From positions 186,001 to 250,000 of the forward strand of contig NZ_JADPFC010000001.1 in assembly GCF_015668195.1 (NCBI RefSeq): a DNA stretch of 64,000 bases, written 5' to 3'. This document shows positions 1 through 8,669 of the stretch, piece after piece. The stretch comes from Romboutsia_C sp015668195 (lineage in GTDB: Bacteria > Bacillota > Clostridia > Peptostreptococcales > Peptostreptococcaceae). The position numbers and the translations under genes are program-made. The stretch's first letter is position 1. Every line of letters starts with the position of its first letter. The notes below the pieces were generated by a model. That model did no database searches and was not told where the DNA came from. It was given only the letters and a program-made list of their open reading frames with translations.

Positions 1-134
1 TTTTATTTGTTAATTATTACAAAGATAATATTTATAATTGAATTTAATATAGAGATTTTGTTTAATATAAAATGAAAATAATTTTCTAAAATATAAATAA
101 TAAACTAGTAAAAATGATAAAAAAGGAAAAAAAC

Positions 135-163
135 TTGCAATAATAAAGATAATATGATAAAAT
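135..163 (+). promoter_or_regulatory. Probable sigma-A promoter of the nanE operon
   Basis: TTGCAA at 135-140 and TAAAAT at 158-163 are separated by exactly 17 bases. A transcript would start near 170. That lies downstream of the ATG at 154, so the in-frame ATG at 199 is favoured as the nanE start. Bases 1-134 are AT-rich with no supported gene. Confidence 0.55.
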
Positions 164-198
164 TTGAACATAAAAACGATTGCGAAGAGGGGGAAACG

Positions 199-864
199 AT
201 GTTTACACAAATAAAAGGAAAACTTATAGTATCGTGTCAAGCTTTAGAAAATGAACCACTACATAGTTCTTTTGTAATGGGAAAGATGGCAAAAGCAGCT
301 AAAGAAGGTGGAGCAGTAGCTATAAGAGCACAAGGCGTTGAAGATATATTAGAAATAAAAAAAATAACTAATTTACCAATAATAGGAATTATAAAAAGGA
401 ATTATAGTGATTCAGAAATATATATAACACCTACAAAAAAAGAAGTAGAAGAACTTTCAAAGACAAAATGTGAAATGATAGCAATAGATGCTACTGATAG
501 AGTTAGACCAAATGGCGAAACTTTGAAGGATTTAATAGATTATATACATAGCTTTGATGTTTTAGTAATGGCAGATATATCAACATACGAAGAAGCTTTA
601 AATGCCCAAAATTTAGGGTGCGATTGCATATCGACAACATTATGTGGATATACTTCTTATTCAGAAAATCATGAAGGACCAAATTTAGAACTTATAAAAA
701 AATTATCAAATGAATTAGATATACCGGTTATAGCAGAAGGAAGAATAAATACACCAAAGGATTTAAAGGATGTATATGAAAGTGGGGCATTTTCAGCAGT
801 AGTAGGTTCAGCTATAACTAGACCACAACTTATAACAGAAAAGTTTGTAAATGCTATAAAGTAA
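199..864 (+). CDS. nanE: N-acetylmannosamine-6-phosphate 2-epimerase
   Basis: Converts ManNAc-6-phosphate to GlcNAc-6-phosphate in cytoplasmic sialic acid/amino-sugar catabolism. The 221-residue TIM-barrel protein has the NanE-family lysine in GIIKRNY (residue 66) and glutamate in VIAEGRI (residue 180), which match the known catalytic pair of clostridial NanE. The start at 199 is chosen because GAGGGGG lies 6 bases upstream and the promoter -10 box overlaps the earlier ATG. A PTS permease follows 23 bases downstream and an RpiR-type regulator comes next, so this looks like an amino-sugar uptake unit. No sialate lyase (nanA) is in the window. Confidence 0.93.
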   Translation: MFTQIKGKLIVSCQALENEPLHSSFVMGKMAKAAKEGGAVAIRAQGVEDILEIKKITNLPIIGIIKRNYSDSEIYITPTKKEVEELSKTKCEMIAIDATDRVRPNGETLKDLIDYIHSFDVLVMADISTYEEALNAQNLGCDCISTTLCGYTSYSENHEGPNLELIKKLSNELDIPVIAEGRINTPKDLKDVYESGAFSAVVGSAITRPQLITEKFVNAIK

Positions 865-887
865 AATCATATAAAGGGGAGACAAAT

Positions 888-2384
888 ATGTTTAAATACT
901 TACAAAAAGTAGGAAAGTCATTTATGCTACCTATAGCAATACTACCAGCAGCAGGTTTACTTTTAGGAATAGGAGGAGCATTATCAAATCCAAATACTAT
1001 AAATGCTTATCCATTTTTAAATATACCGTGGCTACAAGCAATATTTACTATAATGTCATCAGCAGGAGATGCTGTATTTGGAAATTTAGCATTAATATTA
1101 GGAGTAGGATTAGCAGTAGGGTTAGCTAAAAAAGATAAGGGAACAGCGGCATTAGCAGCATTGGTAGGATACGTTATAATGAATGCATCTATAAAAGCAA
1201 TGCTTGGAATATTTACACCAGATGCACCAGCAATAGATACTGGAGTTATAGGTTCAATTGCAATAGCATCAGTTACAGTATGGCTACACAATAGATACAA
1301 CAACATACAACTACCAGCAGTACTTGGATTCTTTGGTGGTTCAAGATTTGTTCCAATAGCAACAGCATTTGCATCAATATTTGTAGGAGCAATATTCTTT
1401 ATAATATGGCCGACATTCCAAGGGTGGTTAGTAGTATTAGGTGAGAAAATAGCAGTACTTGGACCAGTAGGAACGTTTTTCTATGGATTTTTAATGAGAC
1501 TTTGTGGAGCGGTAGGACTTCATCACATGATATACCCAATGTTTTGGATGACAGAGCTTGGAGGGGTAGCAACAGTAGCAGGAGAGCAAGTAGTAGGAGC
1601 TCAAAATATATTCTTTGCACAATTAGCAGACCCAAATCATGTAGGGTTATTTACAGAAGGAACAAGATTCTTTGCAGGTAGATTTGCAACGATGATGTTT
1701 GGATTACCAGCAGCATGTTTAGCAATGTATCACTGTGTGCCTAAAGAAAAAAGAAAGTTAGTAGGTGGATTATTCTTAGGAGCAGCTTTAACTTCATTTG
1801 TAACAGGTATAACTGAGCCAATAGAGTTTATGTTCTTATTTATATCGCCACTTTTATATGTTTTCCATGCAGTACTAGATGGTATATCTTTCTTTGTGGC
1901 AGACATATTAAACATATCAATAGGTAACACTTTCTCTGGTGGTATAATAGACTTCACATTATTTGGGGTATTACAAGGAAATGATAAAACAAATTGGATG
2001 TTAGTAATACCAATAGGATTATTATGGTTTGCAATATATTATGTGTCTTTTAGATTCTTCATAACAAAGTTTAACATACCAACGCCAGGAAGAGGAGACG
2101 ATGAAGTTGAAGAAGTTAAAGTAACTGATAAAGATTCTTTAAAGGAAGAAGCGGTTATTATAATAGAAGCATTAGGTGGAGCAGAAAATATAGAAGAAGT
2201 TGATGCATGTATAACAAGACTTAGAGTATCGGTTAAAGATGTAAACAAAGTAGATAAAGCTACAATTAAAAAAGTAGGAGCAATAGATGTATTAGAAGTT
2301 GGTGGAGGAATACAAGCAGTATTTGGAGCCAAAGCAGTTTTATATAAAAATATAATAAATGATATATTAGGAACTAATGAATAA
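888..2384 (+). CDS. PTS transporter EIICB of the glucose/GlcNAc family
   Basis: Membrane permease that imports and phosphorylates a sugar. Residues 1-390 form the polytopic EIIC domain, with family motifs GFFGGSRFVP and GITEPIEFMF. Residues about 410-498 form EIIB, with the phospho-accepting cysteine in DACITRLR (Cys441). There is no EIIA domain, so an EIIA from elsewhere must supply phosphate. AGGGGAG precedes the ATG. The position next to nanE suggests that the substrate is ManNAc or GlcNAc; this is inference from context. A hairpin terminator follows. Confidence 0.88.
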   Translation: MFKYLQKVGKSFMLPIAILPAAGLLLGIGGALSNPNTINAYPFLNIPWLQAIFTIMSSAGDAVFGNLALILGVGLAVGLAKKDKGTAALAALVGYVIMNASIKAMLGIFTPDAPAIDTGVIGSIAIASVTVWLHNRYNNIQLPAVLGFFGGSRFVPIATAFASIFVGAIFFIIWPTFQGWLVVLGEKIAVLGPVGTFFYGFLMRLCGAVGLHHMIYPMFWMTELGGVATVAGEQVVGAQNIFFAQLADPNHVGLFTEGTRFFAGRFATMMFGLPAACLAMYHCVPKEKRKLVGGLFLGAALTSFVTGITEPIEFMFLFISPLLYVFHAVLDGISFFVADILNISIGNTFSGGIIDFTLFGVLQGNDKTNWMLVIPIGLLWFAIYYVSFRFFITKFNIPTPGRGDDEVEEVKVTDKDSLKEEAVIIIEALGGAENIEEVDACITRLRVSVKDVNKVDKATIKKVGAIDVLEVGGGIQAVFGAKAVLYKNIINDILGTNE

Positions 2385-2406
2385 TTTATATAGTTTCTAA
2401 ATGCTT

Positions 2407-2440
2407 AAAAGGTGTATAATATTTTATACACCTTTTAATA
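2407..2440 (+). terminator. Rho-independent terminator after the PTS gene
   Basis: A 13-bp perfect stem (AAAAGGTGTATAA and its complement) with a four-base loop ends in a short T-rich run. It separates the nanE-PTS pair from the regulator gene. Confidence 0.75.
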
Positions 2441-2491
2441 TTAAAAATAATTAAAGGAAGTTAAATGATTATTATAAAAAGGGCTGGTTAA

Positions 2492-3346
2492 ATGAGTATA
2501 ATAAATAAATTAGATGATAAAAATTTAAAATTTACTAAATCAGAAAGACAAATAATAGATTACATAAAAAGTGATATGGAAAATTTCTCGTATAAATCTA
2601 TATCAGAAATAGCTAAAGATAATAATATTGGAGAAGCTACTATAACTAGATTTGCTAAGAAGATAGGTTTTAGTGGATTTCAAGACTTTAAGGTAACTTT
2701 AGCACAAGAAGTTACGAACATCCAAAATAAACACATAATAGATAGCAGTATAGATAATAAGGAACATGCAAGAGAAACTGCCAAAAAACTTTTACATAAC
2801 AACATATATGTTTTAGAAAATACAGCACAAATAATAAACTATGAAGATGTTCATAAATGTTCAAAACTAATAAGAGAAGCAAATAAAGTGTATTTTGTAG
2901 GAGTTGGATACTCTGGAATAATAGCACAAGATATTAACTATAAATTTATGAGAATAGGTATAAACTGCAATTACTTTAGTGATAGCCATACTATATTAAT
3001 GATGTCCTCTTTAATGAAAAAAGGAGATATAATAGTTTGTGTATCTCATACAGGGGAGACAGAAGATATAGTAAGTTCAGTAGAAATGGCAAAGAAAAAT
3101 GAAGCTACTGTAATTTCTGTAACTAATGATAAAGATTCTAAGGTTAGGAGTTTATCAGATATATGTTTATCATATATTTCAAATGAAGGAGTATTTGAAA
3201 GTGGTTCAATGTATTCAAAACTCGCTCAGATGTTTGTACTGGATATTATATATACACAGGTGGTTAAAGATATGGGTGGTATAGCACATAACAATAAATT
3301 AAAGACCACAGAAGCTATAAAAGGTAAATATACAATATATAGGTAA
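2492..3346 (+). CDS. MurR/RpiR family transcriptional regulator
   Basis: A 284-residue regulator. The N-terminal RpiR helix-turn-helix spans about residues 1-77 (IGEATITRFAKKIGFSGF). A SIS sugar-phosphate-binding domain spans about 110-245 (VYFVGVGYSG, VCVSHTGETEDIV). Proteins of this family sense phosphosugars and control nearby catabolic genes. The neighbouring nanE and PTS genes are therefore the probable targets, with ManNAc-6-P or GlcNAc-6-P as a plausible effector (inference). It has its own terminator. Confidence 0.88.
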   Translation: MSIINKLDDKNLKFTKSERQIIDYIKSDMENFSYKSISEIAKDNNIGEATITRFAKKIGFSGFQDFKVTLAQEVTNIQNKHIIDSSIDNKEHARETAKKLLHNNIYVLENTAQIINYEDVHKCSKLIREANKVYFVGVGYSGIIAQDINYKFMRIGINCNYFSDSHTILMMSSLMKKGDIIVCVSHTGETEDIVSSVEMAKKNEATVISVTNDKDSKVRSLSDICLSYISNEGVFESGSMYSKLAQMFVLDIIYTQVVKDMGGIAHNNKLKTTEAIKGKYTIYR

Positions 3347-3364
3347 ATATGCTAATGTAAACTT

Positions 3365-3390
3365 GGGCAAGAATTTTCTTGCCCTTTTTA
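3365..3390 (+). terminator. Rho-independent terminator after the RpiR gene
   Basis: GGGCAAGAA and TTCTTGCCC form a 9-bp perfect stem with a two-base loop, followed by five T residues. Confidence 0.85.
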
Positions 3391-3490
3391 ATATTATAAA
3401 ATTATTAATAATAATTAAAAAGAAAACTAATTTTAATAATTAATTTTCTTTGAAAGTATAAAAGATTATTTTTAAAGATAATACTAAATA

Positions 3491-3499
3491 TGATATAAT
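3491..3499 (+). promoter_or_regulatory. Extended -10 element before prmA
   Basis: TGATATAAT is a TGn-TATAAT extended -10 box. The -35 position holds only TTTAAA. It sits 45 bases before the prmA start and would drive prmA-rsmE-mtaB. Confidence 0.45.
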
Positions 3500-3543
3500 A
3501 AAATTTACGTAAAAACAGGAATTCTAAAAGGATGGTGTAGTAC

Positions 3544-4485
3544 ATGAAATGGACTGAAATAACAATAAAAACTTCAACAGAAGCAGTTGAAGCTATAACT
3601 AATATATTATACGAACACAATGTAGGGGGAGTATCTATAGAAGACCCTAAAGACTTCAAATTCCAAAAGAAAAATGAATTCGATTGGGATTTCGTCGAAG
3701 AAGAAATATTTAATAGTGGATACGACGGAGTAATAATAAAAACATACATAACAGAAGAAAGAGATGTAAGTGAAGATATTAGGTCTATAAAAGAAAGAAT
3801 AGATGGATTAAAAGAGTTCGGCATAGATGTAGGAGAAGCAATAGTTGAATTATCATACGTTGATGAAGAAGACTGGGCTAATGAATGGAAAAACTACTAC
3901 AAGCCAACTAAAATAGGAGAAAAAATAGTAGTAAAACCAACTTGGGAAGAATATGAAGCTGATGATGAAGACCTTATAATAGAGCTAGATCCAGGTATGG
4001 CATTTGGGACAGGAACTCACGAAACTACAAGCATGTGTATAAGAGAATTAGAAAAATACGTTAAGCCTGAAAGTAAAGTATTTGATATCGGATGCGGAAG
4101 TGGAATACTTGCAATAGCTGCTGCAAAGCTTGGAGCTAAAGATGTATTAGCAGTTGACTTAGACGAAGTAGCAGTTAAAGTATCAAAAGAAAATATAGAA
4201 CTTAACAACGTATCTGAAAGTGTAACTGCACTTCATGGTAATTTAATGGAAGTTGTAACTGACAAAGCAGATATAGTAGTTGCAAACATAATAGCAGATA
4301 TAATAAAATTATTAGCTAAAGATATCAAAAACTTTATGAAAGATGATGCAGTATTTATATCTTCAGGAATAATACATGCAAAGGTTGATGAAGTTAAAGA
4401 AGCACTAGTTTCAAATGGATTAGAAATAGTATATGTAGAATCTTTAGGTGAGTGGAATGCTATAGTATCTAAAATAGCTAAGTAG
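3544..4485 (+). CDS. prmA: Ribosomal protein L11 methyltransferase
   Basis: SAM-dependent enzyme that trimethylates ribosomal protein L11. The 313 residues include the PrmA signature LDPGMAFGTGTHETT near residue 150, the SAM-binding loop VFDIGCGSGILAI near 180, and VVANIIADII near 245. Length is normal for the family. It starts a tight operon with rsmE (8 bases later) and mtaB. In Bacillus this trio follows dnaJ; here an RpiR regulator and its terminator lie upstream instead. Confidence 0.95.
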   Translation: MKWTEITIKTSTEAVEAITNILYEHNVGGVSIEDPKDFKFQKKNEFDWDFVEEEIFNSGYDGVIIKTYITEERDVSEDIRSIKERIDGLKEFGIDVGEAIVELSYVDEEDWANEWKNYYKPTKIGEKIVVKPTWEEYEADDEDLIIELDPGMAFGTGTHETTSMCIRELEKYVKPESKVFDIGCGSGILAIAAAKLGAKDVLAVDLDEVAVKVSKENIELNNVSESVTALHGNLMEVVTDKADIVVANIIADIIKLLAKDIKNFMKDDAVFISSGIIHAKVDEVKEALVSNGLEIVYVESLGEWNAIVSKIAK

Positions 4486-4493
4486 GTGAAATT

Positions 4494-5246
4494 ATGGATA
4501 GATTTTTTGTAGAAAAGAAAAACATAAACCTAGAAAATAACACTTGCATAATAGAAGGTGAAGACGTAAAACATATATCAAAAGTTTTAAGATGTAGAGT
4601 TGGAGAATGCCTAGAAATATGTGACAATGACAATAATGAGTATATAGCAGAGATTTCGGGTATATCTAAAGAAGAAGTAACTCTAGATATAGTAGAAACT
4701 ATAGATATAAAAAGAGAATCAGACCTTAAAGTAAGGCTATACCAAGGGTTACCAAAAGGTCCTAAGATGGAAATGATACTTCAAAAGTTAACAGAAGTTG
4801 GAGTGGATGAAATAATCTTAGTACAAACTAAAAGAAGTGTAGCCAAAGTTGATGATAAAAAAGAAGACAAAAAAATAGAGCGTTGGGAAAGGATAATATA
4901 CGAAGCTGCAAAGCAAAGTAAAAGAGGAAAAATACCAACACTTAGAGGCGTTTTAAGTTTCAAAGAAGCATTAGCTGATATGAAAAATAATGACTTTAAT
5001 ATAGTTCCTTATGAAAATGAAAGAACAAAGTCTATAAAACAAGCTATAAAAGGTATAGATATAAATAATATAGGAATATTTGTAGGTCCAGAAGGCGGAT
5101 TTGCAGAAGAAGAAATTAAACAAATAGAAGATATAAATGGTCAATCAGTATCTCTTGGACCTAGAATACTAAGAACTGAAACGGCATCAGTAGTAGCATC
5201 TTCTATAGTTTTATATGAATTAAGTGACTTAGGAGGACGAGCATAA
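4494..5246 (+). CDS. rsmE: 16S rRNA (uracil(1498)-N(3))-methyltransferase
   Basis: Methylates N3 of U1498 in 16S rRNA, using SAM bound in a SPOUT trefoil knot. The 250 residues show the family motifs RLYQGLPKGPKM (near 82), VGPEGGFAEEEI (near 198) and LGPRILRTETA near the C-terminus. The AGGTGAAATT before the ATG overlaps the end of prmA. Its stop abuts the GTG of mtaB, so translation of the two is probably coupled. Confidence 0.95.
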   Translation: MDRFFVEKKNINLENNTCIIEGEDVKHISKVLRCRVGECLEICDNDNNEYIAEISGISKEEVTLDIVETIDIKRESDLKVRLYQGLPKGPKMEMILQKLTEVGVDEIILVQTKRSVAKVDDKKEDKKIERWERIIYEAAKQSKRGKIPTLRGVLSFKEALADMKNNDFNIVPYENERTKSIKQAIKGIDINNIGIFVGPEGGFAEEEIKQIEDINGQSVSLGPRILRTETASVVASSIVLYELSDLGGRA

Positions 5247-6548
5247 GTGAAAAAAGTAGCTTTTTACACATTAGGTTGTAAAGTAAATCAATACGAAACA
5301 GAAGCTATGCTTGAAATGTTTAAAAAAGATGGATATGTTCAAGTTGAAAGCGAAGACTATGCAGATGTTTATGTTATAAACACTTGTACAGTAACACATA
5401 TGAGTGATAGAAAATCACGTCAATATATAAGAAGAATGAAAAAGAAAAATCCAGACGCAATAATAGCAGTTGTTGGATGTTATTCTCAAGTATCACCAGA
5501 AGAAATACTTGAAATAGAAGAAGTAAACTTAGTAATGGGTACTAACGAAAGAAGACAGATAGTTGAAGAAATTAAAAAATTAGATGCATCTCAAAAAGCT
5601 AGTACGGTAGATGATATAATGAAGGTAAGAGCATTTGAAGAAATAGAAATAAATCAGACAAACGGAAAAACTAGAGCATTTATGAAAATACAAGACGGAT
5701 GCGATAGATTTTGTTCTTACTGTATAATACCTTACGCTAGAGGTGGTAAAGTAAGAAGTAGAGATTTAGAAAGTATAGTAAATGAAGCTAATAAATTGGC
5801 AGACAAAGGATATAAAGAAATAGTTCTAACAGGTATACATGTTGCATCTTATGGAAAAGATGTAAAAGATGCTAATATGAATTTATTAACAGTTATAAAA
5901 GCAATAGATAAAATAGAAAATATAGAAAGAATAAGATTAAGTTCAGTTGAACCAGTATTATTCACAGAAGAGTTCGTTGAAGAAGTTTCTAAAATGGAAA
6001 AAGTGTGTCCACACTATCACTTATCACTACAAAGTGGATGTGACGAAACACTAAAGAGAATGAATAGAAGATACACAACTAAAGAGTATAAAGAAATAGT
6101 TGATAGATTAAGAGCACATATACCTGATGTTGCAATAACAACAGACGTTATAGTAGGATTCCCAGGTGAAACTAATGAAGAATTTAGCATTACAAACAGA
6201 TTCTTAGAAGAAATAGAGCTTTCACAAATGCACGTATTCAAATATTCACCAAGAAAAGGGACACCAGCTGCAGCTATGAAAAATCAAATAGACCCTCAAA
6301 TGAAGCAATTAAGAAGTGATAAGCTTATAGCTTTAGGACACACGAACTTTAAAAAGTTTGCATCAAAATATGAAGGTAAAGAAGTAGAAGTACTATTTGA
6401 ACACAGAATGAAAGATAATAAATTTGAAGGATTAACAACTAATTATATAAGAGTTATAGTTGATAGTGAAAAAGACATACAAGGACAAATACTGAAAGTT
6501 AAGATAACTAAGATTAATGACGAATTTGTAGAAGGAATTTTAGTTTAA
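5247..6548 (+). CDS. mtaB: tRNA t6A37 methylthiotransferase MtaB
   Basis: Radical-SAM enzyme that converts t6A37 to ms2t6A37 in ANN-decoding tRNAs. The N-terminal UPF0004 domain has the cluster cysteines in GCKVNQYE, NTCTVTH and GCYSQ. The radical-SAM motif is CDRFCSYC near residue 152, and a TRAM domain fills the last ~65 residues. The GTG start follows the stop of rsmE directly, and the AGGAGGA serving it lies inside rsmE. Length (433) is normal. Confidence 0.94.
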   Translation: MKKVAFYTLGCKVNQYETEAMLEMFKKDGYVQVESEDYADVYVINTCTVTHMSDRKSRQYIRRMKKKNPDAIIAVVGCYSQVSPEEILEIEEVNLVMGTNERRQIVEEIKKLDASQKASTVDDIMKVRAFEEIEINQTNGKTRAFMKIQDGCDRFCSYCIIPYARGGKVRSRDLESIVNEANKLADKGYKEIVLTGIHVASYGKDVKDANMNLLTVIKAIDKIENIERIRLSSVEPVLFTEEFVEEVSKMEKVCPHYHLSLQSGCDETLKRMNRRYTTKEYKEIVDRLRAHIPDVAITTDVIVGFPGETNEEFSITNRFLEEIELSQMHVFKYSPRKGTPAAAMKNQIDPQMKQLRSDKLIALGHTNFKKFASKYEGKEVEVLFEHRMKDNKFEGLTTNYIRVIVDSEKDIQGQILKVKITKINDEFVEGILV

Positions 6549-6570
6549 TCTGTAGAAAAATAAAATGACT

Positions 6571-6615
6571 TAAAAGAAATTATGGCTATTTATAAAACTG
6601 TCATAATTTCTTTTA
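6571..6615 (+). terminator. Hairpin after mtaB
   Basis: TAAAAGAAATTATG (6571-6584) and its complement at 6602-6615 form a 14-bp stem with a 17-base loop. The tail is only weakly T-rich. Confidence 0.55.
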
Positions 6616-6803
6616 GTACATTTAAGCAAATATATTATATATTAAAAAATACACGTAATGCACATTTAAAGGTTTGTGTAAGCTATTTCAAATAATAATA
6701 GATAAATTATATACAAATATATTAGTTAGCTTAAAAACTTAAAGAAATAGGTATGCTATTAAGCATATGAAAAGTTAAATAATAAACAAAAAGGAGAAAT
6801 ATT

Positions 6804-7154
6804 ATGAGTTGTATATTTTGTAAAATAATAGATGGAGAAATACCATGCTCTAAAGTTTATGAAGATGATAAAGTGCTAGCATTTAACGACATAAATCCAG
6901 TAGCTCCTATACATATATTAGTTATACCAAAAGAACATTTTGATAGTTTAATAGATATATCAGAGGAACAAATGGACATAATGGCGCATATACATAAGGT
7001 GATAAATAAAATAGCTAAAGAACAAGGCTTTGAAAAAGATGGTTTCAGAGTTATAAACAACTGTGGCGTAAATGGTGGTCAAGAAGTAAAACATCTTCAC
7101 TATCACATACTAGGTGGCAAAAAATTACCGATGTATGAGGCTATGAATAAGTAA
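6804..7154 (+). CDS. hinT: HIT family nucleotide hydrolase (HinT-like)
   Basis: Small purine-nucleoside phosphoramidase-type protein of 116 residues. The opening MSCIFCKIIDGEIP has the usual Cys-x2-Cys. The histidine triad HLHYHILGG lies near residue 98. AAAGGAG precedes the ATG. It stands alone between mtaB and rpsU; in Bacillus those two are adjacent. The exact substrate cannot be read from the sequence. Confidence 0.93.
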   Translation: MSCIFCKIIDGEIPCSKVYEDDKVLAFNDINPVAPIHILVIPKEHFDSLIDISEEQMDIMAHIHKVINKIAKEQGFEKDGFRVINNCGVNGGQEVKHLHYHILGGKKLPMYEAMNK

Positions 7155-7188
7155 GAAAAATTTAAAAAATTCTTCTTAAATAAAATAC

Positions 7189-7217
7189 TTGAAAAAAAAA
7201 TAAAAGTAGTTTATAAT
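7189..7217 (+). promoter_or_regulatory. Sigma-A promoter for rpsU-yqeY
   Basis: TTGAAA (7189-7194) and TATAAT (7212-7217) are separated by 17 bases. About 85 bases of leader follow. In the leader, ACAAAG...GGTTATAAT can pair with ATTATAATCTTTGT, leaving a 5-base bulge. Confidence 0.7.
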
Positions 7218-7308
7218 AAACAAAGTGTGAGGTTATAATACATATAAACATTATAATCTTTGTTATAGACACAGCAGAATTCGCACTATCGGAGGGAGGG
7301 AAAATGAA

Positions 7309-7488
7309 ATGTCAGAAGTAAGAGTAAGAGAAAACGAAACATTAGACAGCGCGTTAAGAAGATTCAAGCGTTCATGTGCAATGTCTGGCATCATGTCTGA
7401 AGTTAGAAAAAGAGAGCACTATGATAAGCCAAGCGTTAGACGTAAGAAGAAGGCAGAAGCTGCTAGAAGAAAAAACGCTAAGAAATAG
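7309..7488 (+). CDS. rpsU: 30S ribosomal protein S21
   Basis: Small-subunit ribosomal protein of 59 residues. It begins MSEVRVRENETLDSALRRF, contains KRSCAMSG, and ends in the basic tail typical of S21. An ATG at 7304 is out of frame and stops after five codons, so 7309 is the start; GGAGGGAGGG precedes it. It is followed 28 bases later by yqeY, as in Bacillus. Confidence 0.96.
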   Translation: MSEVRVRENETLDSALRRFKRSCAMSGIMSEVRKREHYDKPSVRRKKKAEAARRKNAKK

Positions 7489-7516
7489 TTAAAAAAGAAA
7501 TAAAGAGGTGAGGGTA

Positions 7517-7960
7517 ATGTCCCTTAAACAAAAGTTACAAGAAGATCTAAAGTCTTCAATGAAAAATAAAGATACAGTAAGAAAATCTGTGGTAACTTTA
7601 ATAAGAGCTTCTATAAAGCAATTCGAGGTTGACAATAGAGTCGAACTTGATGACGAAGGCATTATAGATATAATAGCTAAGCAGTTAAAACAGCGTAGAG
7701 ATGGTTTAGCTGAGTTCAAAAAAGCTGGAAGAGAAGACTTAGTAAGTGAAGCAGAAGCTGAAATCGAAGTTTTAAAAGAGTACCTACCTCAACAGTTAAG
7801 CGAAGAAGAGCTAAACACAATTATAAAAGAAACTATATCTGAAGTAGGAGCTACTTCTATGAAAGATATGGGGAAAATTATGTCAGTTGTTAGACCTAAA
7901 GTTAAGGGAAGAGCTGATGGAAAACTAATAAACGAGTTAGTGAAAGCTAACTTACAATAG
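7517..7960 (+). CDS. yqeY: GatB/YqeY domain-containing protein
   Basis: A 147-residue YqeY-family protein, homologous to the C-terminal tRNA-binding domain of GatB; its cellular role is not established. It begins MSLKQKLQEDLKSSMKNKD and carries the typical KEYLPQQLSEEEL and MGKIM segments. The ATG at 7517 is preferred over the in-frame GTG at 7508 because AGAGGTGA lies at correct spacing for the ATG. It is co-transcribed with rpsU and ends at a strong terminator. Confidence 0.9.
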   Translation: MSLKQKLQEDLKSSMKNKDTVRKSVVTLIRASIKQFEVDNRVELDDEGIIDIIAKQLKQRRDGLAEFKKAGREDLVSEAEAEIEVLKEYLPQQLSEEELNTIIKETISEVGATSMKDMGKIMSVVRPKVKGRADGKLINELVKANLQ

Positions 7961-7967
7961 ATAGAAA

Positions 7968-7996
7968 AACCTAGAGACTAGTCTCTAGGTTTTTTA
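7968..7996 (+). terminator. Rho-independent terminator after yqeY
   Basis: AACCTAGAGAC and GTCTCTAGGTT form an 11-bp perfect stem with a two- to three-base loop and a T6 tail. The minus-strand micro-ORF at 7978-8088 ends inside it. Confidence 0.9.
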
Positions 7997-8088
7997 ATGC
8001 ATTTATTTAATTTTTTCCAGTCATCACCAGAAAATATAGTTAATATAAAGTCGGCAATAATTTCACCTATATCCAATAGTATATCCAT
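7978..8088 (-). CDS. Putative small hydrophobic protein (36 residues)
   Basis: A complete short reading frame. It starts MDILLDIGEIIADFILTIF, continues SGDDW, and ends in lysine-rich residues. GGGAGGC lies 5-6 bases upstream of the ATG. The stop codon sits in the yqeY terminator stem, which could end both transcripts. The N-terminal 19 residues are amphipathic to hydrophobic and could associate with a membrane. I do not recognise a family. Support comes only from the ribosome binding site, composition and position. Confidence 0.5.
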   Translation of the reverse strand: MDILLDIGEIIADFILTIFSGDDWKKLNKCIKKPRD

Positions 8089-8273
8089 ACAAAAGCCTCC
8101 CTTAAAATATTATATTAAAAAATAGATATAGAGTTTCTAAAAACAAGTTTAAATAAAAATTATACAATATTAACATAAAAAATAAAACTTACTTAAATTA
8201 TATCCAATGAAAAACAATATATCCATATAAACGAAAAAATAAAAAATAATGAAATATATAATACCCTACTACA

Positions 8274-8637
8274 ATCTTAGAAACTAAAAGGTGTATATTA
8301 AAAGAAGTATCTATAGAAGATGCTAAAGATATGTATGAATATTTAAAAGAAGAGAAATTAGCAATACTAGGATATTGTATACATTCTATATTACTAGAAT
8401 AAAGGTATAATGATTGAAGTCGTTACAAGGTTAATTAAGTTTGGATTTGATGAATTAAAATTAGACAAAATAGGAGCACAATTTTTTGATGGGAATATAA
8501 AGTCAGGTAATGTAATGAAAAGATGTGGTATGAAATATTTAGGAAGTGAAGAAAGAGAAATAAAGCTACAAGGTAAAATAGGTAGGGGGAAAATTCATAA
8601 ATGTGAAATAACTAAAGAAGATTACTATAAGGACTAG
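8274..8637 (+). pseudogene. Decayed GNAT (RimJ/RimL-type) acetyltransferase
   Basis: The 5' part reads LETKRCILKEVSIEDAKDMYEYL, the usual start of RimJ/RimL-type acetyltransferases, but its initiator is ATC. The sequence then jumps from about residue 25 to the LGYCIHS acetyl-CoA-binding strand, so about 60 codons seem to be missing. A one-base frameshift follows, and the frame contains Y-TAG-NKGIM where the family has Trp (TGG). The open part from 8410 encodes only the last 75 residues (MIEVVTRLIKFGFDELKLDK...). A functional enzyme is not expected. Confidence 0.8.
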
Positions 8638-8656
8638 AACTATTTCTAGTCCTTAT
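8627..8656. terminator. Bidirectional terminator
   Basis: ATAAGGACTAGAA and its complement form a 13-bp perfect stem with a four-base loop. It lies between the convergent acetyltransferase remnant and the patatin-like gene and has A/T tracts on both sides. Confidence 0.75.
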
Positions 8657-8669
8657 TTAAATTTATGAT

